Positions 10,501 to 25,500 of a stretch of DNA of 41,406 nucleotides are shown here, in pieces. The notes beneath the pieces were generated by a model. The model did no database searches and was not told the origin of the DNA. It was given only the letters and a program-made list of their open reading frames with translations. The position numbers and the translations under genes were made by a program. Location: assembly GCA_000310025.1 (NCBI GenBank), contig FN648797.1, positions 1 to 41,406 on the forward strand, written 5' to 3'. How positions within the stretch are numbered: the stretch's first letter is position 1; each line of letters opens with the position of its first letter. Source of the DNA: Ectocarpus siliculosus (taxonomy: Eukaryota > Sar > Phaeophyceae > Ectocarpales > Ectocarpaceae).

Positions 10501-13500
10501 ACATCTGTGGTTCAGCAGGGAAAAAGTTGGAAGCCTCAGACTACCGTCGCGCGGACCGCGTTGGTGAAGACTCTGAATGGCGAAATTGTGCCCTTGCCTC
10601 ATGTCTGTTGATAATATAGATGGCTGGCCCCGAATTGGGGTCGGTGTTTCGGCATGGATACCACACCGACCCCGAACCAAGAAACACACTTCTACACACC
10701 TGCTTTGTCTGTTCTCTTCGCAAATAGAGCACAAAGGCTAAGAAATCGGCTGTCGTGTTCGGTCTTGCTGATCTTTGCCAAATATGGTGTCATGAGTGGG
10801 CCTGCCCTTTGAAGAACACCGTCTTCCTTGCGCTGGTGGTGATTTTTCGACCCCCCTCACCTTTTCATCATATACTGCCGAACCGCCGTCTTGGCGCGTC
10901 TTTGCAACCGCCTTCTCGCGTGGCGGTGGTGCGTGTCAGGTGTCGGGTCCGCTTGGACCAACGCTGCCAAGGTAGGGCGATTCCGAGACTACCGAGGGGT
11001 TCATTCAAGAGTCACATTTCGGCCGGATGCGGGGAAGAGTGTTCGTCACGTGGAAGATCAATTCCGGGGGCATCATGTAGCAACAGGAGCAAGAGATCAC
11101 GCCATCCGCCACGCATGTACCACTCTCCGCATCAGCTCACCCGCAACCACGCACAAATGCTATTGTACAAGCAATCACCCCCATACCTTCCCGGTGGCTA
11201 CGTAGACCTCGTCGGTCTTCCTTGCCAACTGCTTGCTGAGGTTAGTCTTGACATCCGCCATTCTTGCGGTGGTGCGGAGGAGCACTAGCAGCAGCAGGAC
11301 AAAAAGCAGTAGCAGGCCACCCATCTTGGAGATTTCCCGCACCTTTAGAAAGACGGCTATCCCCGCGGTCTATGGTGTGATAAACACGTAACGTTTGGAG
11401 GTTAATTCACGGAAAACGGGAAACAAACAGACCGACGGGTTAACTACATGTACTCGAACAAGGTGCGTTCTGGTGGATATTGAGACATCGCAGCTTGAAG
11501 ATCAACCATGGCTCGCCAGGCAAAACGGCGACGTACGCGTGTTGCCTTCATGTTCGGGCATGCTCAAGAAGCGTGTCAATGGAACTGCACTATTTTACAC
11601 CCACGTCAACGAAGGCCTTGGTCTCTTTTCTCCCACCACCTCTGCTCCTCTCCGAGCGGATTCTCTTTGAGGGCCCATGTGCGAACCTCAATGATTCCGC
11701 ACTTGCAATGCTGGTGCGTCTGGGTTATTTCGAGAGACGTCTTGTTCGGGCTCTCACCAAGTCCACATGCTGAAAACCCGAGCCGACTTCGTCCGCAGAT
11801 ATTGTGAAGTCCGACAAGTGAAACGACCAACAGGTAACGTTCAAACCCGTTAGTCCATCCGCGTTGCTTTCGTCCATTGGCGTTATGGCGGCCTCGGTTA
11901 CTAGCCCATCCTCATCCCAGAGCCCGGTAATCTCGTTGTAGTACACGCAGGATGGGCTATTGGACAACGTTGTCGCCATTGAAGCCCTCATCGTCATTCG
12001 AACTGGTGCTGAGAGGGCAATATCCTGCGAGATGGGCGTCAAGAGTTTCGGCCAAGATTTCGGCCAAGATTTCGGGAATGCTGGTGACCGAGGCGGAGGG
12101 TGAGGAAATTTCCGGATGAGCAAACAGAGCGGGTGGTTTCCCCCCCTTGCAAGCAAGAAACTTCCTCGCAGACCATACCGCTCCGGCAATACCCCGTCAA
12201 CAAAATCGAAAGGGCCCGAACTACGCGAGAACGACCGGGCACACCTTGCTTTGGATTGACAACAAACGTCGACTGCTCTGTACCTAAGCAGAATGAAGCC
12301 TGTCGGGCTCCGACTTTAACCTATCCAGGCGCTTTTGTAGACCATGTATTTGTCTGGTACTTGCAGCTTCATACCTGGCCTCCACTTGAGGTGGTGATTG
12401 TTATGCTCGATACCCCAGCATCTACTTGGCTTGATGGTCTGCCATTGGCGCTGAACTGTAGGCTGGCGATCGTTATTGTGGCTGACGCCGTCGCAATCGA
12501 GTCCATCCGGCGTCGTTGCAAAATGCGACCGTTGATTATTCGGCCCGCTGAACTAGAGGATGAGGTCGTCATTCGTCTTCTTCTCCGTTGCACGCTTGTG
12601 GGGTTTATAGCACCCTCAGGAACAGATACCGATAATGAACCTGATCGAATGGCATGTGGTCGAGCAAAGTGAGCAGATCCTCTGAGTGCTAGCACGGATG
12701 AGGGTAGTTAAAAAACCCTTCAGTGTCGCTCCATGTTCCTTGACGATGATAGCAAAGCACGCGCCCCTCGCCTAGCGCCATTGGGCGGTGTCAACGGATG
12801 AGGGCAAGAGAGACATCGTCTCACCAGCGTCGAAGTCCATGGCCGCGGTCTTCGAGGTGACAAGGCCCAGCACATCAATGAAACTGTTCCCAATGAGTGC
12901 CGCGTCCTCTCCGTCTTCCAGGCTTGATGTCATCAGTAGCGCCATCGATCTCACCGTTTCCGGCAATCTGCTCAGGCAACAGGTCGTTGGGTGTTCGAAA
13001 TCAAGATTGGCCCGAGGTAGGACAACATCGCAGCATGCTTGAGCGGAAAACGTTTTCTCCATTTCAACGCCCGGATCAGTGCGAGACACCGTTGTCAACC
13101 ATTTCCATCGAACGGATAATACTGCGAAAACAAGTGCCATGAACCTCGATCACGCTCGTCCCTGGAAGTGAATCGGGTGCGTTTCGGGAGAAACGACCGA
13201 CATATCCCGAAGTCCCTTCTACACCCTACTTTTTGAAGCCGAGATGCGATTTTCACTTACAGTTCGGCGGCAACATCACCGAGCTCCTCTCGTCCCACAA
13301 CTCCAGGTGAAGAAGCGTTGTATCCGCCGATGACGTTATCAAGTAGTTCGAGGGTGGGGCTGAAGGAGTCCGAATCCCAGGACTCCTCTTCTAGCGCACG
13401 CTCCAGTACCCCAGCGGACAAAGACAGAATCGCCTCCTGTTGATGAAGTTCACGACAAGTGAAAACGAGGCTTGAGGAGCACCAGTTGATCTGGGTTAAC

Positions 13501-16500
13501 TTGTCGTCTCTCAGGCACCGTTGAACCTTCATGAAAATGCTTGCACATGAGATGAAGCGCGCTTAGAGGGGCGAATCGATCGTCTTGGATGGGTCTTTTT
13601 GGAAATGGGCACAACCAACGATAGCATCCGCTACGAAAGGGAAATATCTCAACAACGGCCTTCCGAAATTATGCGGAACCGCAACGCAGTTCAATCTCGT
13701 TCAGCATCAGCGGTAGAGTGGTTGTGCCGTCAGTCATCGCGATTCTAGGCATGCGGTCATGTATTGACGGATGACGGTACGAGCGCGGTAAGAAGGCAGG
13801 GATTCCTTGGAATCAAACGATCAGGCAAACAACGCATATTGTAGTCGACGCTCTACCACATGTGCGTTCACTACCATGGGAGATGATGACAAAAATTTCG
13901 CACCTGCGAATCCGATGTTCGTAGGTTTTCGCTCCCTGACACCAGCACCATCGCATCTAGTAGTGCCCCCGCGGTCGTTGTGGAGTACTCCAACACCTCG
14001 AAGTCACCCGCTGTGTCTTGAACCATGGTCGCCATCAAACCCTTCGGATTGGCGAAAAGGTAGCACGGCAGGACACTCGAGTAGTCCGGCTTAGATCTGT
14101 GTGGTGCGTAGTCCTCCTACAGACCACCGGCAAACGATATGCGGCGCCGACACACATGACCAATGCCACCGAAATGAGGACAACATCTCGACTACAAGCT
14201 CACCTGGTACAATGCAATTTCCTCTGGGACGTACGGAGACGCATCCTCGAATTGGTCCACCAGTAAGGAGGCGTACGCCCGGACAGTTGATGTTGCTTCT
14301 CCTGGGGTGTCGGCGGTCTCGTCATGTGCAGCCTGGTAGGCGTCGATGATTGTCTGCACACCAGATGGGTCGGTGTGATTAATCATATGATGCATGCCTC
14401 TGACGAGCCTTTACACAGAGAATTTACCTACAACAACACGCCATCAAGTCTCTCGTCATTCTGGCGCGTCGCGATCAAGCCCGATTGTCCGTTGAACCAA
14501 AACTTCCTAACGTTCAACTACCACACAATGTTGCTGGATGATCGTCATAGTGCAGCCCCCCCGCGTGGTTGTAGCCATCACCAGTTTTCGCACCCAATAA
14601 CGAGGAGGTGTACTACACACTGTGTTTCGTCGACTAGAATACGCAAAGTAAAACTCATGTCCTGTACGTATCGGATGCTTAATTTCACTTACAGCATCAC
14701 CGTTTGAAGCAGTCCAACCAGTAACCCGAACAGTCACCGGCGACCCAATGGCGTCGCTTGTTGACACTGCCGTTGCCCCGAAACTATCAGATACATGGCC
14801 TGTACATTGTTTAGCGTGCGGAAGGGCAGGTCACACATGCCCTGGCAAGAAGGGGAGTTGTCCTGCTTCGGAGGGGTACGCCTAGGGACGTTCGAGAGTC
14901 GCGTCATTGTCTGCACTGACCGTGAAATACGTTGAACGTCGGGAAAGGGTATTCAGACCACGCAGAAAGGGCAAACGCTGTCAGGGTATCGTTGCTAGTT
15001 TCGCCAATCCAGTCTACAACGATGACCGTCGCGGGTATGACGTGCGAATGCAATACAATTTACGCCGGTGGCAGGAAAAAAAGAAATCGTAAGGAGGGAA
15101 ACGAACAGAACTTCCTAGAGTATCCACCTTTGATCAACATCGTGTAGTTGTCCGACGATGGGCCGAGAGGCAACGACCCTTGCCACTCCGGCAATTCCAC
15201 CGCGAACACGGAAAGGCTGCGTTGCTGGCCGCTTTCCTCCTGTGGTGAAGACACGAAGAAATGACTCCGCTGCGATCGACATACTGCATATCAGACCCAG
15301 CACGCAGCGTGTCTATCCACAGGTCCGGAAACAAAAGGCATACACAATCAGTGCCCACGCCCGTGCCTCTCACGGAATACTCCACTGCACACGTGCCATG
15401 ACCTCGTACCTCGACAACGCTACCCAAATCCTTCGGCCACACTGATCCCGTACGACCCCCGCGTTTTCCATCATGCCTGCATTATGAAAGTCTACATTGC
15501 CTCAGCAACCATTTCCCTCGTGACCATCTCCGTCGTGGGCTTCTGGAACATCCATCCTCGGTACCACTATGCGTTTTCTGCCTAGATGCTATCTGGTATC
15601 TGTGTTGGGCATCGCGCAGCAACGTCGTTGTGTTTACCATCTTCTCCATAGTGTGATAATCGAATGGTCAATCTCTATGCTGTACCAAATGAAGCTGCAT
15701 GAGCATTATTGTACCTCATTGTTGTACGAAAAGGAGAACAGTAGTGGGAGGTCGTCCACTTCGTCCGTCCAATCTAGACTCTCCAGCACAAACGTATCGA
15801 TCGCTGCGACTCCCGCCCTTGGAGAAGCAACGACGTGGCCCCCAGTGGGGGGCGCGTTTATTGTCAACGTCATATCCGCAAAGCCTGAAGGTGGTTGCAG
15901 GACGTGCGGAATCGGGTATCGTGCTTCTGGTTTGGTGGCGGAGAGGGGTTGAGGTCCTAACCGGACAATTTATCACGAAAATAACTCACTCAACCACGAC
16001 ATCAGTTAAAGCCCACGGGTACGCATCGCAAATCGAAATAGTCAAGCGACTTTTCCAAGATCCAGCAGAAACAGCGCAGCCTAAACCATTTTGAGCGATG
16101 CGAGTGGCAATACACACGAGCGAGTCTTCGGCAGGCGTATCAATCTATTCCCCGGACAGTAGGACCATTGTCACGCCCACCTGTTGCTTGGGAAGCCACG
16201 TCCGTTGCTGACAGGCGAAAGGTATAGGTAGATCCACCGGTGAGCAACCCTCTTGGGATCACAAGGTTGGCCCTGGATTGTCAGTACGAAGCACGGAAGA
16301 CCCGGTCAACGTCGGTACAGCGAACCTCCCAAATGAAATGTAAAAGGTGTTTGGAGAGCTGGTTGTGTCAATGAGGTTCACGAGCTTTCGTGGTTGCCGT
16401 CGCTGCGGTCAAACCACGATGTCGAACGATTTACGCAACGCATATACATACGAGTCGTTTGTTCTCACCCCGTCTGAGCAGTAGCGAAAACCGTGCTCCA

Positions 16501-19500
16501 CTCCCGCTCTTCCAGGTCGAGGTCCCCTTCGGCCTGAAGAAACAAGTGGAGCCACAATAACATCGCGTATTTTTTTCTTGCGGTCGAAAAGGGTGCTTCT
16601 CGACCTCAGGTACGATCGTCGTCGGTAGCAAGGGGCTCCACAACAGAAGCCTCAGCTCCGACTGTGTGTGGTCTTTCGATGACTGGGGATGGGCATTGGA
16701 GCTGCCGCCACAAAAATATAGCGGCGCAGTGTCCGTCCTCTGTTCGCTAAGTTCACGTATCGAGAAACCTCACTATTGTTGTTTATCCTTGCAGCACCCT
16801 CGCTAAAGCCCGCCCTTGTGTTCTATCTACCTGGGTCCACAGGAGATCGTACGACGATGACTGTTCCGAGACAGATCCATAGATGACCACTTTTTTGGTA
16901 GGGTCTTGCTTCAGGCTGTCGTCCTTGGAGATCAAAACCACCTCGGGAGCCTCGAAGGACACAACCTTGTCGCGGATAAGTCGAAAGGAACGCGCAGGTT
17001 ATTTCCACGGATGATCGTTTTTACTTCCGAAGGCAAGTTCGAGTTTCGAGGAAACAGTACGACGAAGTTTCGATGGGGGAGCGTGCAGCATGTTGAATTG
17101 AAGCAGGCAACAAGTAAGCAAACTCCACCGTGTATGCTCGTGGAACTTGGGTTGTTTGGCTTGAGGAGTAGGGAAGAAGGGGTACTGGATCCCAGGTCAG
17201 AACGATCTTGAATCTGAAGAAACAGAAACAATTCAGCTACAAGAAGCCCGCGAATACTAGGTTTCCTCGACGGCCAATACTTCTATGACGGCCCGGCAAC
17301 GTCATTGGCCCTAAAAGGCCAACATCAAGCTGTAGGTGCTAACGGGAATGCTTGCGATGCGCCACAAACAGGTAGGTTCACATCCGCACTTGGCTTCATG
17401 ATTCCTTACGTGAACAAAGAAGACTCTGTTGCTCGCCCTCACCTGCACTTTGACGCTGACCGTATCCCAGCGGAGCTGACTGTATAAGTCGGAAGAATCG
17501 GCGCTGCCCTTGCTGACGTTGAGGAAGAACTCGTAGATCTGCCGTGACACAGGTTTTGAACGGGATCGGCTCGGCTGGCGTGATTGATTCCGAGATCAAA
17601 GTCAATCAACAGTCTCTCGGCAGGATACGTAAATTCACGTGAGCAAAAATGTTATAGGCACGCCCGGCAGAATAAATATCGATGGTAGACAGCGGTCGTC
17701 ATCTTCTAGATTCATGCGGAGATGTGCGCCACGGTAGCTTGTGGATTTGGTTTGCAGCAGCTTGCGGGATGTCAATATGCATCAACCAAGAATCAAGTCA
17801 CAAGCTGGAATAAAATGGATCTTCTGACACGAAACATAAGGGAGACGACAGCGATTTTTTCCCGCGAACGGCGCCGAAAGTACTCGCGGCGAAGATTGAA
17901 GTTGCCAGGGCTACACTGGGTGGCCAGGTTGGGCACCAACTATAGCCTAGGGGGAGGAGGTCGGGAGGCAGAGTTCGTCCTTGAATCCATTTCAATCTTA
18001 GGCTTGTAGCTTGCAGCCCGCCGTGTTCGTCGGAATAACGCCACTATCCGAGATGCGGGATAACTTGAACACTTTGGGCTGCAACCTTCCTGCAACCCCC
18101 CCCCCAACCTTTAGTAGGTTCCTCAACCTACCCACAACCTGCCCTGGCCACCAGCTTGCGTGTAGCTCGACACCGAGGAGGCGTTCTGAAACTTACGCAG
18201 TCGGGAGGTTCTTACCAGCCCTGACTCCAACTCCTCGGAAGGGATGACCAGTACGGATCCGTCTGCGTCCGCAGTCCAGTCATCTTGTGACGTGCAGTTC
18301 TGTGAACACCACCACTCGTACCTGAAAAGTGTGCATCATCACCCGGGACGTCGTACGTCGAAGCTACGCTCGATTCACGTATGGGTACGTTGAATTAGCC
18401 CTGCGAACAATGTGTGTCCACGGCTTGAATTCGCCCATACCTTCTGAACTGGCCACCAGGGCAACAGGCTTGCTGTCAATTGCGCGCCGGGCACATCAGG
18501 CAACTAGGGCAACCACCCAAACGGTGCTAGTATATTGTGTTCGTCTATGTGTCGGGAGGCTATACCGCCGCCCCGGACGTCGAGTAGTTAGATCAATGCG
18601 ACAGGCCTCGACCAGCGCATCTAAAGCAGATAGGGCTAAGTCATCCACGGTGTACGGTCAAAGATGGGGCGTTCATAGATTATTCCAACGCTGTTGCAAT
18701 CCACATGTCCCCTATGGGTCTGTGACACGGGAGCAGGAATGTACACTGAACACACCGCATGTCTAGTTCCGTGATGTCGTCGTCGTCCACCGAGTCGCTC
18801 CCGTCCAGCACAAGGTCGTTGCCTGCGGATGGTATTGGAGTGTTGGGCCTTGAGGATACATGGTGTAATATCGCCCATGCATGGCATTTGCGGAAGCCAG
18901 GTCTACTCACGCACACTATTGCTTCTTGGAAGTATTACACTTGACGCACAGACCTACCTGTTCTCTTAGGATGGCCACAGGGTCACTATTTTACATGAGA
19001 GTGGCCGAATATGGCCGGGACGAAACGTGCCGAAAATGGCACCAGGGATCCTATTCAATAGGATGGTCATTCTCTGTGCCGCTGATATTATTTTTTGTCG
19101 CCGTTATAATCGCCTTTGCCCCTGCTGTACTCATTGGGGCTGGCGAGGATCTCAGGCCTCAAAACCAAGAGTTTTTTCCTTTCGACACGACCGTTCGGAA
19201 CCAGACACCCTAATAGAGACCAACGCAATCCCTATCCACCTGCAGAATGTTGGCGGAATTCGCCCCCTTGGATGTTGGCCCGCAGAACCCCTTGTTCAAC
19301 AGAAACCTGTCAGGCGAATGGGAACGGGCAGCTTAGCGTGGTATTACGGCACAGTTTTCTAGGAAATACAGCTGTGATTGCGTAAACCATTTCCTGTGCA
19401 GGTATGTGGAGGGGCAAGGAACAATAATTCGATTTGTAGAACATACCAGGAAGACGTACCTCAACTTAGAAGCAAGTGATGTACAATATATCTGGCACTT

Positions 19501-22500
19501 GTGAACTTCGCACAGAGTTTAACGCACCTCCACGGTCATTGAGGCGCTCGCTTCGGACAGCTGCGAAGTCGCAGTTGCGGCAAAGAGGTAGCTGGACCCC
19601 GGATAGCCCAGGGTGTACGCAGGAAACGTAATGGCCGTAGGATCGCGCTGCGCTAAGCCCTTCGAGTTTGCGTGAAGCGGAAAAGGACAAATTGTCGAAG
19701 AGGTTACCCCTCGCCAACCATCCAAAAAGGAGGTGGGGTGTGGGACAGCCTGCTTGCCCTAGAAGCAATCATCTAGAGTCTGTTTTTTTCTCAGTGTGAG
19801 GAATCAACCAGAGTGAAGCAGCACGAGAAAACAAACACGTGCCACGATTCCCACCGCTCTGGCCTAGCGCAGGTTGTATACTACCGTTAACGTATTTCGC
19901 TTGCGCTTCGCATAGCACAAAACGTATGCCGAGTGAGCCTCCTTCGCCTGCTCTGGACAGCGGTATTGTCGGCGTTCATGAACATGCGGTGGCTGTGCCT
20001 CAGCTACCGTAGAATCTTTGTTTTCAGCATGTTCAGCGTCCTGATGTCAGCAACCGTCAGTCGGATGATTCCAGGACGAGCGGGCCGTCATTCGTGATTC
20101 ATTGGAACGTGAAGCGATGGCGTGAGGATGAACCCGCTTGTCGTTTGTCTTGCATGTCTCCTCCCATGTTCACGAGGCGAACACGATGAGTGCGTAGCCA
20201 CAGACATGCAGAGTTCTTTGGGTTGGAACCAGAAAGGCGGGAACAACCTAAAATCCGTTTGGTGCCTCGACACGGTGGCGGCATTGTTGACCATGAATCC
20301 TGGATGAGTTCAGATCGTTGTAGGTGCCTCTCGTAGCACAAGCCTCCATCCGCGTGAAAAGCGCGTGTCACCGTGGCATGCAACCCACGGCATTGCCACG
20401 GCATGATCCTCAACTCATTTGATCAAACAGAGTAAATCAACTAGTCTCGACTCCATCAACAGTGGGTATGCTATTTTTTTGCTCTGCCGTTGTGGTTGCT
20501 GGAAGGAAGAACGCCCACTATTTTTTTCTTCCATCACCTGAAACACTTCAGTACCGATTTCGTCGTATCCAGCTCCACCAACTTCGGACCACGAATGATT
20601 GAGCTGCTGCCTTTCGCCTGGACATAGTGGGTTTGCGGGCGAGTCCACGAAAATGGCGGAAGTGATGCAGAGACGCCCTTTCTCGGGCAACAGTAGGAGG
20701 CTAATAGCGGTCAAGGAGGGCGTCTCGCAATTTACGCCGAATGGCGCTCTTCCTCAATTTCAGTGTGGGCGCTGACAGCGTGTACAGTCGAGTAGAGTGT
20801 TTAGTGGGACGCGGGGTGCCGGGCAACTAATTTCGAGCTTACCGCACGCCGGTGATGTTGCTGTGATCCTCAGGGAGGTTGGCCGGCTCCTCTTCACAAC
20901 TCGTGTTGCTGATCCAAGAACTGCAACCGACGGTATGTCCTCGGCTCTACAGAGCAGGTTTGCAAACGCAACAACATGCAAGGGTTGGAAAACTGTTAAA
21001 GAGCACGTGGCTGTCATTTGCCTCGTATTGTCTAGGAGTCACGCGAAAAGTAACAGTATCGTGGCCGATAATCTCCCGAAGGTGAAGCTGGTTCGTTCGG
21101 GTGAGTCGTCGACTTTTCCACGGAATTCTCCAAAGCACCGCTGTTTTCATCTCATGGAAACGCGGAAGTGTGGTCTGTAGTCGACATGACTCTGGTGTTG
21201 GAGCACACCCGTCTCCCACGAAGGCGTTCTGGAGGCAATCGCTCAAGAACTCCTTCCAGGATACCTGGTACCAGGGTACCACATTCCGGAACAGCCCATA
21301 CTGCAAAGTCGAAAATAGAATCACATCTCAGATACACATCTCACATTCTCGTGACGGCGACAGTTACTCCGTTCGTGTCGCCAAGGAAGTTCCCCACGGT
21401 CAGGGCAAACATGAACTTCACCCCGGGCTCTAACGCAGCTGCGTCGAGTTCTGCGACCAGAGATCCTTCAAACAACGCGAGAGCAGCCTCAATGCTACTC
21501 GTGTTGGCGACAGACGCGGCCGAAACGTTCCAGGACGCCGACATCGTCCGCGAAAGTGCCCCTGAGGACGCCCGTCCGTCTAGCGTGAGCGTGCCGCATA
21601 ACCCCACGGTCTTGGTGCACCCAGCAGAATCGGTCATTACATTTGTGGAAAGAATGGGGACGACAGCGGGCGTTGAGGGTTGGGAACGGAGTTTCGACAT
21701 CTGTGTCACTGGCTTTCATGCACGAGGCCCCCTCGTGGGTATGCGTGTGGTTAAGCGGTTTCTTTCTGACACAGCGGGGTCCTTCCCTCAAGCTGTCAGG
21801 AGAGCACGACTCGGTGTACTTCAACCTGTGTGACAACCGACAAGCTCTTTCGAAGAGTCGTTCCAACCCTCGGAAAGGCAACTACAACTCGCTTTGGAAG
21901 CCGCACGTTGTTTCTTGCCAGCACAGTTTTCAAAAGCATGTGAGTGCTTACGCCACTATCGCGACACTGTCAATATATATATGCATAGTGCTGACAATTA
22001 GTACCTCGTTCACTTTTCATGCTTCAAGACCAAAATCATCATGTTGCATGACATGCGTATACTCCTAAATCCACGTCCTCGGGTGGGCATTGTTCCATAC
22101 ACAATGGTGCCAGGCCAAACGTCTGACGGCTATACCTGAGGGGCTACCAGGACCGCCGATACCGCAGGAGGGTTCTCAGGGACCAACACTGGTGTGGAGC
22201 CCTCGGAGGAGAGAACAGCTAGTGCCTCCGTGCGGACGCCACCGTCGAGAAGGCTTATGCAGGAAGCCTGGCTCAGGCATGACACTCCGGAGCCCGTGTC
22301 CGGTTTGACTATTGCATCGTAGCCGATGGCTATGGTCAACTCTCGCTCCCCCGTCCATTCGCCTGGATGAAAAATGAGGACATAAATGTTTCGGACACAA
22401 CCAAAGGAGAGGTTTCCGTCGCTGATGCTGAAACTGATGAGACACACCTCACCAAAAACACATCCCATCCTGCATAATGCGCGACAGGTATGAGCGTTTA

Positions 22501-25500
22501 GCGCTTGCACGAGGCCGCCCTGGAGTGACTAACCGAGCACGGAGTGCTACTTGCAACGCAAACCGTGAACAATAGTATCCACCCGAGCGGGAAAATGGAC
22601 GGTTCTGCGCTCGTCAACGTGATTGAGTTACGCTTGGTACACCCTTCATTTGCAACGTTGTACAGAATGTAACATACTCACATGCTGCCCCTTCGCCGAT
22701 GGTGGCAATCGAGGATGCATTGAGCAGCGCTTTGCACGACCCCGGGCCGCTTCCTGATGCGGTGTCGGTGGCGTTCAGCAGCCCGCTACTTGCTGAGCTC
22801 TCGGGTGAAAACGCGACGATGATCGATTCCCCGTCGTTTGAAAACATGGCCTGCTTGCGTTTCACAAGTACAGGTCGCGGTCTAGCATGAAGTACATATC
22901 GCACAGACCGCCAGTGTTGAAATATGGTAGGCTAGAGGAATTCGGGGTCGGCTAATGCTTACGAGATACTTCAATAAAGGACGCGTGGTTCTCTGCAGAG
23001 ACATGAACCAGACAATGTGTGAAACACGTGCTACCTGGAGCAGCTCGGGCGGGGCGGTACGGGCTTCGAGAGATACCGTTCCTGTGGCATACTCGATGAC
23101 GCCGTCCGACACCGACGGGATCCCTCCAAGAATGTACCTGAACCGAGGTAAAACGTTCGGAGGGACCTTCATGTGGCATCTGGGTCGTGGCACATGTGCA
23201 CGTACACTATTCATTGGCATCGCCTTCGCTCCACCGAGAGCGGCGGGGTGAACAAGCGCATGGAAACACATGAGGCGAGTGTGGCAACATTAAGCCCATG
23301 TGCCTAATAATACAAGAGGAATGTGGGCCCACCCGTCGTCTATGAGTAACAATGACCGCCTCCGTAGCGCATGAGGTGGGGTGGGGTGGGGTGGGGTGGG
23401 CGCGATGAATGCCAAACGTTTCGCATACAGGAAACATGGTGGTTAAGTTTGGTCAGAATATCACCAAACGTCTCGAACGAGGGCATCGGAGTCGAGGCTC
23501 GTCTTACCCGTAACCATGTGAACCTTCGCTGTGAAAAATCAAAGGATGCATTCCAAGACCTTTAACCTCACCCGCCGGCTAAAGTGATGTTGACTCCGGC
23601 ATCCCATGAGCCGGCATACGCTTCATCGAAGGTTATGAGTGCCGTCAAGCTGTCTTCCGACCAATCGCACGTTGACTGGTTTCCGAATGTCGTTCGAGTG
23701 TCCTCGTCGAGCACTTTCTCGACGTCACACCTACCACGCATCCAGATTATGCACCAGAACGAGGAAGTAAATGACGAAATAATGCGTTTGCGTTCTGGTA
23801 ATCGCTCACACGCCAGTTTCGGCACATGATCAAGATGTGCTCCTGATTGTCGAATCTGTCCAAACGAGAACTACCAGAGATCGATCGAACACCACATCAG
23901 GTGCCGTAAGATCCCCACGGATGCCAATACGGAAACAAAGACATGCATTGTCCAGTAGCAGTCCTAAAGGTACGCTCACAAAAGGAATAACTATTTCCAG
24001 CAGTACGCTTGTCAGTATCGGTTACGACTCACGGGCTCTATTTCGCACTGAAAGGTACCCAGCACAGCTCTCCGAAACAAGAAGCGAGAACCGCAAATGG
24101 AAACAGTGGACAAAATGGCAACGAAGTTATTGAATCCTCTCACCCTTTGTCATACTCCCCCGAAACGATGTCGTAGCCGCAGAGTGCCACATTCGCACCA
24201 CTCCAGCCGACCTCAGTACAAAAGCATCTACTGCTGAACTGCAGGGAGAACGTCCTTTGCGTGTCAGAGAGCACGGCAGACTCGAGGTTTGGCGCAGGAA
24301 GCAGAACAGCCACGGCTGGGCCACTCGTGGGCAACGGCGCTGATGTCGTCGGAGCCAACGTTGGTCCAGGTGTAGGTGTTGAAGTGCCTTCACCAGGCGT
24401 TGGCGCCGGCGCTAATGTGGGGGGTCTCGTGGAAGGGGCCGGAGTTGGTCCAGGTGTAGGTCTTGGAGTGCCTTCATGATAACAAATTGAGCAACACGGC
24501 GCAAGTAGTGGTCCGTCCGCCAGAACCTCTTAAGGGTTATCCTGAAACATGCGATAGATTTAGGAATCCCAAGTCGTGGAGCGCCTTTTTCGAGGACAGC
24601 ACTCGACACGGCTTTTAGACGGGCATTCCCATGGTTCACTCGAAGTTGTTATCCGTCTTTCTATCTTGTCCCTAGCCTGCTGTTAAACCCTGCGTTCGTT
24701 GTTATTTGAGGTATTTGAGCAATTCTGCCCGCCCATTCGACGACTCTCCCTGAAACGACTTCCACAAAATGTTTACCTTTTAGTCTCAGCGACACCAATC
24801 GTGCCCTGTTTGAAATCTCGCATGACGTTATCGAGATAGCAAGCTAACCGTTCCGTTGCGAGTGTGTTCATCTCATGTCTCGGCGGTGGTGTTCCTGCGT
24901 TCGACAATCTCCTAGGAAGAGCGTTTCCGGGCGGAAACTGCGCCAGTCACTCGAGTTGTTCGTTGGTGGCCGAAAGAATAATACAACATCGACGCGCCGA
25001 CGGCTCGAAAACGAATCTTCAACTATCAAATCGGTTGATATTAGCGACGAGCCGCAAAATCGTGTAGCAAACCAATATCGAACCCTCAATGAAAACCGAG
25101 CGCATGACGACGATTTCGGAATGCACGAAACACTAAAACCAAAAGGCGAACCGCGAAAAACGCTCTCAGCTGCAGGTATCTACAGTCGAGCCTGCAAAGC
25201 CTGGCTCTGCCTATAAGGTGGAACAAGCGCTGATACCTTCACAGATAGGCACACAGCACACCGCATGGGGGCAGGTTTGAGCAATATAGTCACGTGCAGA
25301 GAATGCCTCTACGAGACCGAAACCAACTTACCGACGGGTGCCGACGTGGGGCTCTCAGTGGGCGACGGTGAAGGAATAAGTGTCGTCGGGAGCGATGTCG
25401 GGCTCGGTGTCTGACACAGCGAGGATGTCCATTGGAGATTGATTTGTGGTCGGGTAACAACAGATAATTGCGAAACCCGGCACCGGACGTTGATGAGGTT

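Noticed and set aside
21168-21833. 221-codon plus-strand open frame
   Set aside because: It is the antisense shadow of REJ exon 21345-21700.
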